NCBI GenBank assembly: GCA_946886805.1
Contig: CAMPJM010000269.1
Coordinates: 1-5,946 of the forward strand
Direction of reading: 5' to 3'
DNA length: 5,946 nt
Origin: an uncultured Flammeovirgaceae bacterium
GTDB lineage: Bacteria > Bacteroidota > Bacteroidia > Cytophagales > Cyclobacteriaceae
This document shows positions 5,778 through 5,946 of the stretch, piece after piece. A program made the translations under genes and the position numbers. Each line of letters begins with the position of its first letter. Position 1 is the first letter of the stretch. A model generated the notes under the pieces. The model ran no database searches and was not told the origin of the DNA. It saw only the letters and a list, made by a program, of their open reading frames with translations.

Positions 5778-5891
5778 ATGTCTAAGGAACGCAACGCTGA
5801 AAAGGTTACTAAAAAGGAACCTCAGAAGAATCTAAAAGAAAAGAGAGCTGATAAAAAAGCAAAGCAAGAGCAAAAGAAAAGATCCGAATAG
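5778..5891 (+). CDS. Small lysine-rich protein, 37 residues, unknown function
   Basis: The frame from ATG 5778 to TAG 5889 encodes 37 residues, starting MSKERNAEKVTKKEP and ending KKAKQEQKKRSE. Roughly a third of the residues are lysine, with Glu, Gln, Arg and Ala making up most of the rest. There is no aromatic residue, no cysteine and no hydrophobic core, so it is probably disordered or a single charged helix that binds nucleic acid, ribosomes or a membrane surface. From memory, short proteins beginning MSKE(K/R) with a KEK(R/K)A(D/A)K(K/Q)AK tail occur in other Bacteroidota, but I cannot confirm homology here. Two features support a real gene: the composition is coherent from start to stop, and a strong intrinsic terminator begins 22 bp after the stop codon. 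The leader is AT-rich without a Shine-Dalgarno site. Its shortness makes it easy for gene callers to miss. Confidence 0.65.
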   Translation: MSKERNAEKVTKKEPQKNLKEKRADKKAKQEQKKRSE

Positions 5892-5913
5892 TTTTGCCTA
5901 TTCGCATTAAATT

Positions 5914-5946
5914 AAAGGTTGTTCAGCTTCTGTTGAGTAACCTTTT
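5914..5946 (+). terminator. Intrinsic terminator after the small lysine-rich gene
   Basis: AAAGGTTGTTCA (5914-5925) pairs with TGAGTAACCTTT (5934-5945) over twelve positions, two of them G-U wobbles, around an eight-base loop. The sequence ends in a T run (5943-5946) that is cut by the window edge. It lies 22 bp downstream of the small gene's stop codon. Confidence 0.75.

Overview
The window looks like ordinary chromosomal DNA from a Bacteroidota member, most likely a Cytophagales-type marine or soil bacterium. The support is AT-rich DNA, start codons without a Shine-Dalgarno sequence and with A/T-rich leaders, a good TAnnTTTG-type -7 box (upstream of the ribosome-hibernation gene), and protein families typical of that phylum. 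The genus is not readable from the sequence.

Layout. (1) 1-404, minus strand: the start of a single-pass membrane protein that runs off the left edge. (2) 643-2394, minus: a secreted protein with eight PQQ-type beta-propeller repeats and a C-terminal domain resembling the ThuA/class I glutamine-amidotransferase fold. (3) 2638-3954, plus, divergent from the previous gene: a membrane protein with an N-terminal helix-turn-helix-like domain, one transmembrane helix, a PKD-like domain and a concanavalin A/LamG-like domain. (4) 4069-4380, plus: a short HPF/RaiA ribosome-hibernation factor with its own promoter. (5) 4381-4828: a non-coding convergent region with two terminator-like hairpins and a pair of inverted REP-like palindromes. 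(6) 4829-5311, minus: a DinB-superfamily protein with the three-histidine metal site. (7) 5312-5777: a non-coding but structured stretch with a terminator-like hairpin and two further inverted repeats. (8) 5778-5891, plus: a 37-residue lysine-rich small protein followed by a strong intrinsic terminator at the right edge.

The genes do not form one obvious operon or pathway. HPF belongs to stationary-phase translation control and DinB-like proteins are often thiol-transferase or stress related, but neither is linked to its neighbours by overlap or tight spacing. The pair most worth a functional link is the divergent one. The 438-residue protein has the layout of a transmembrane one-component regulator, and its 243-bp shared upstream region with the propeller gene is where a regulator would act. 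No mobile element with a transposase, CRISPR array, tRNA or rRNA is visible. The less ordinary content is the domain architecture of the two large proteins, the REP pair, and the unexplained inverted repeats at 5388-5675.
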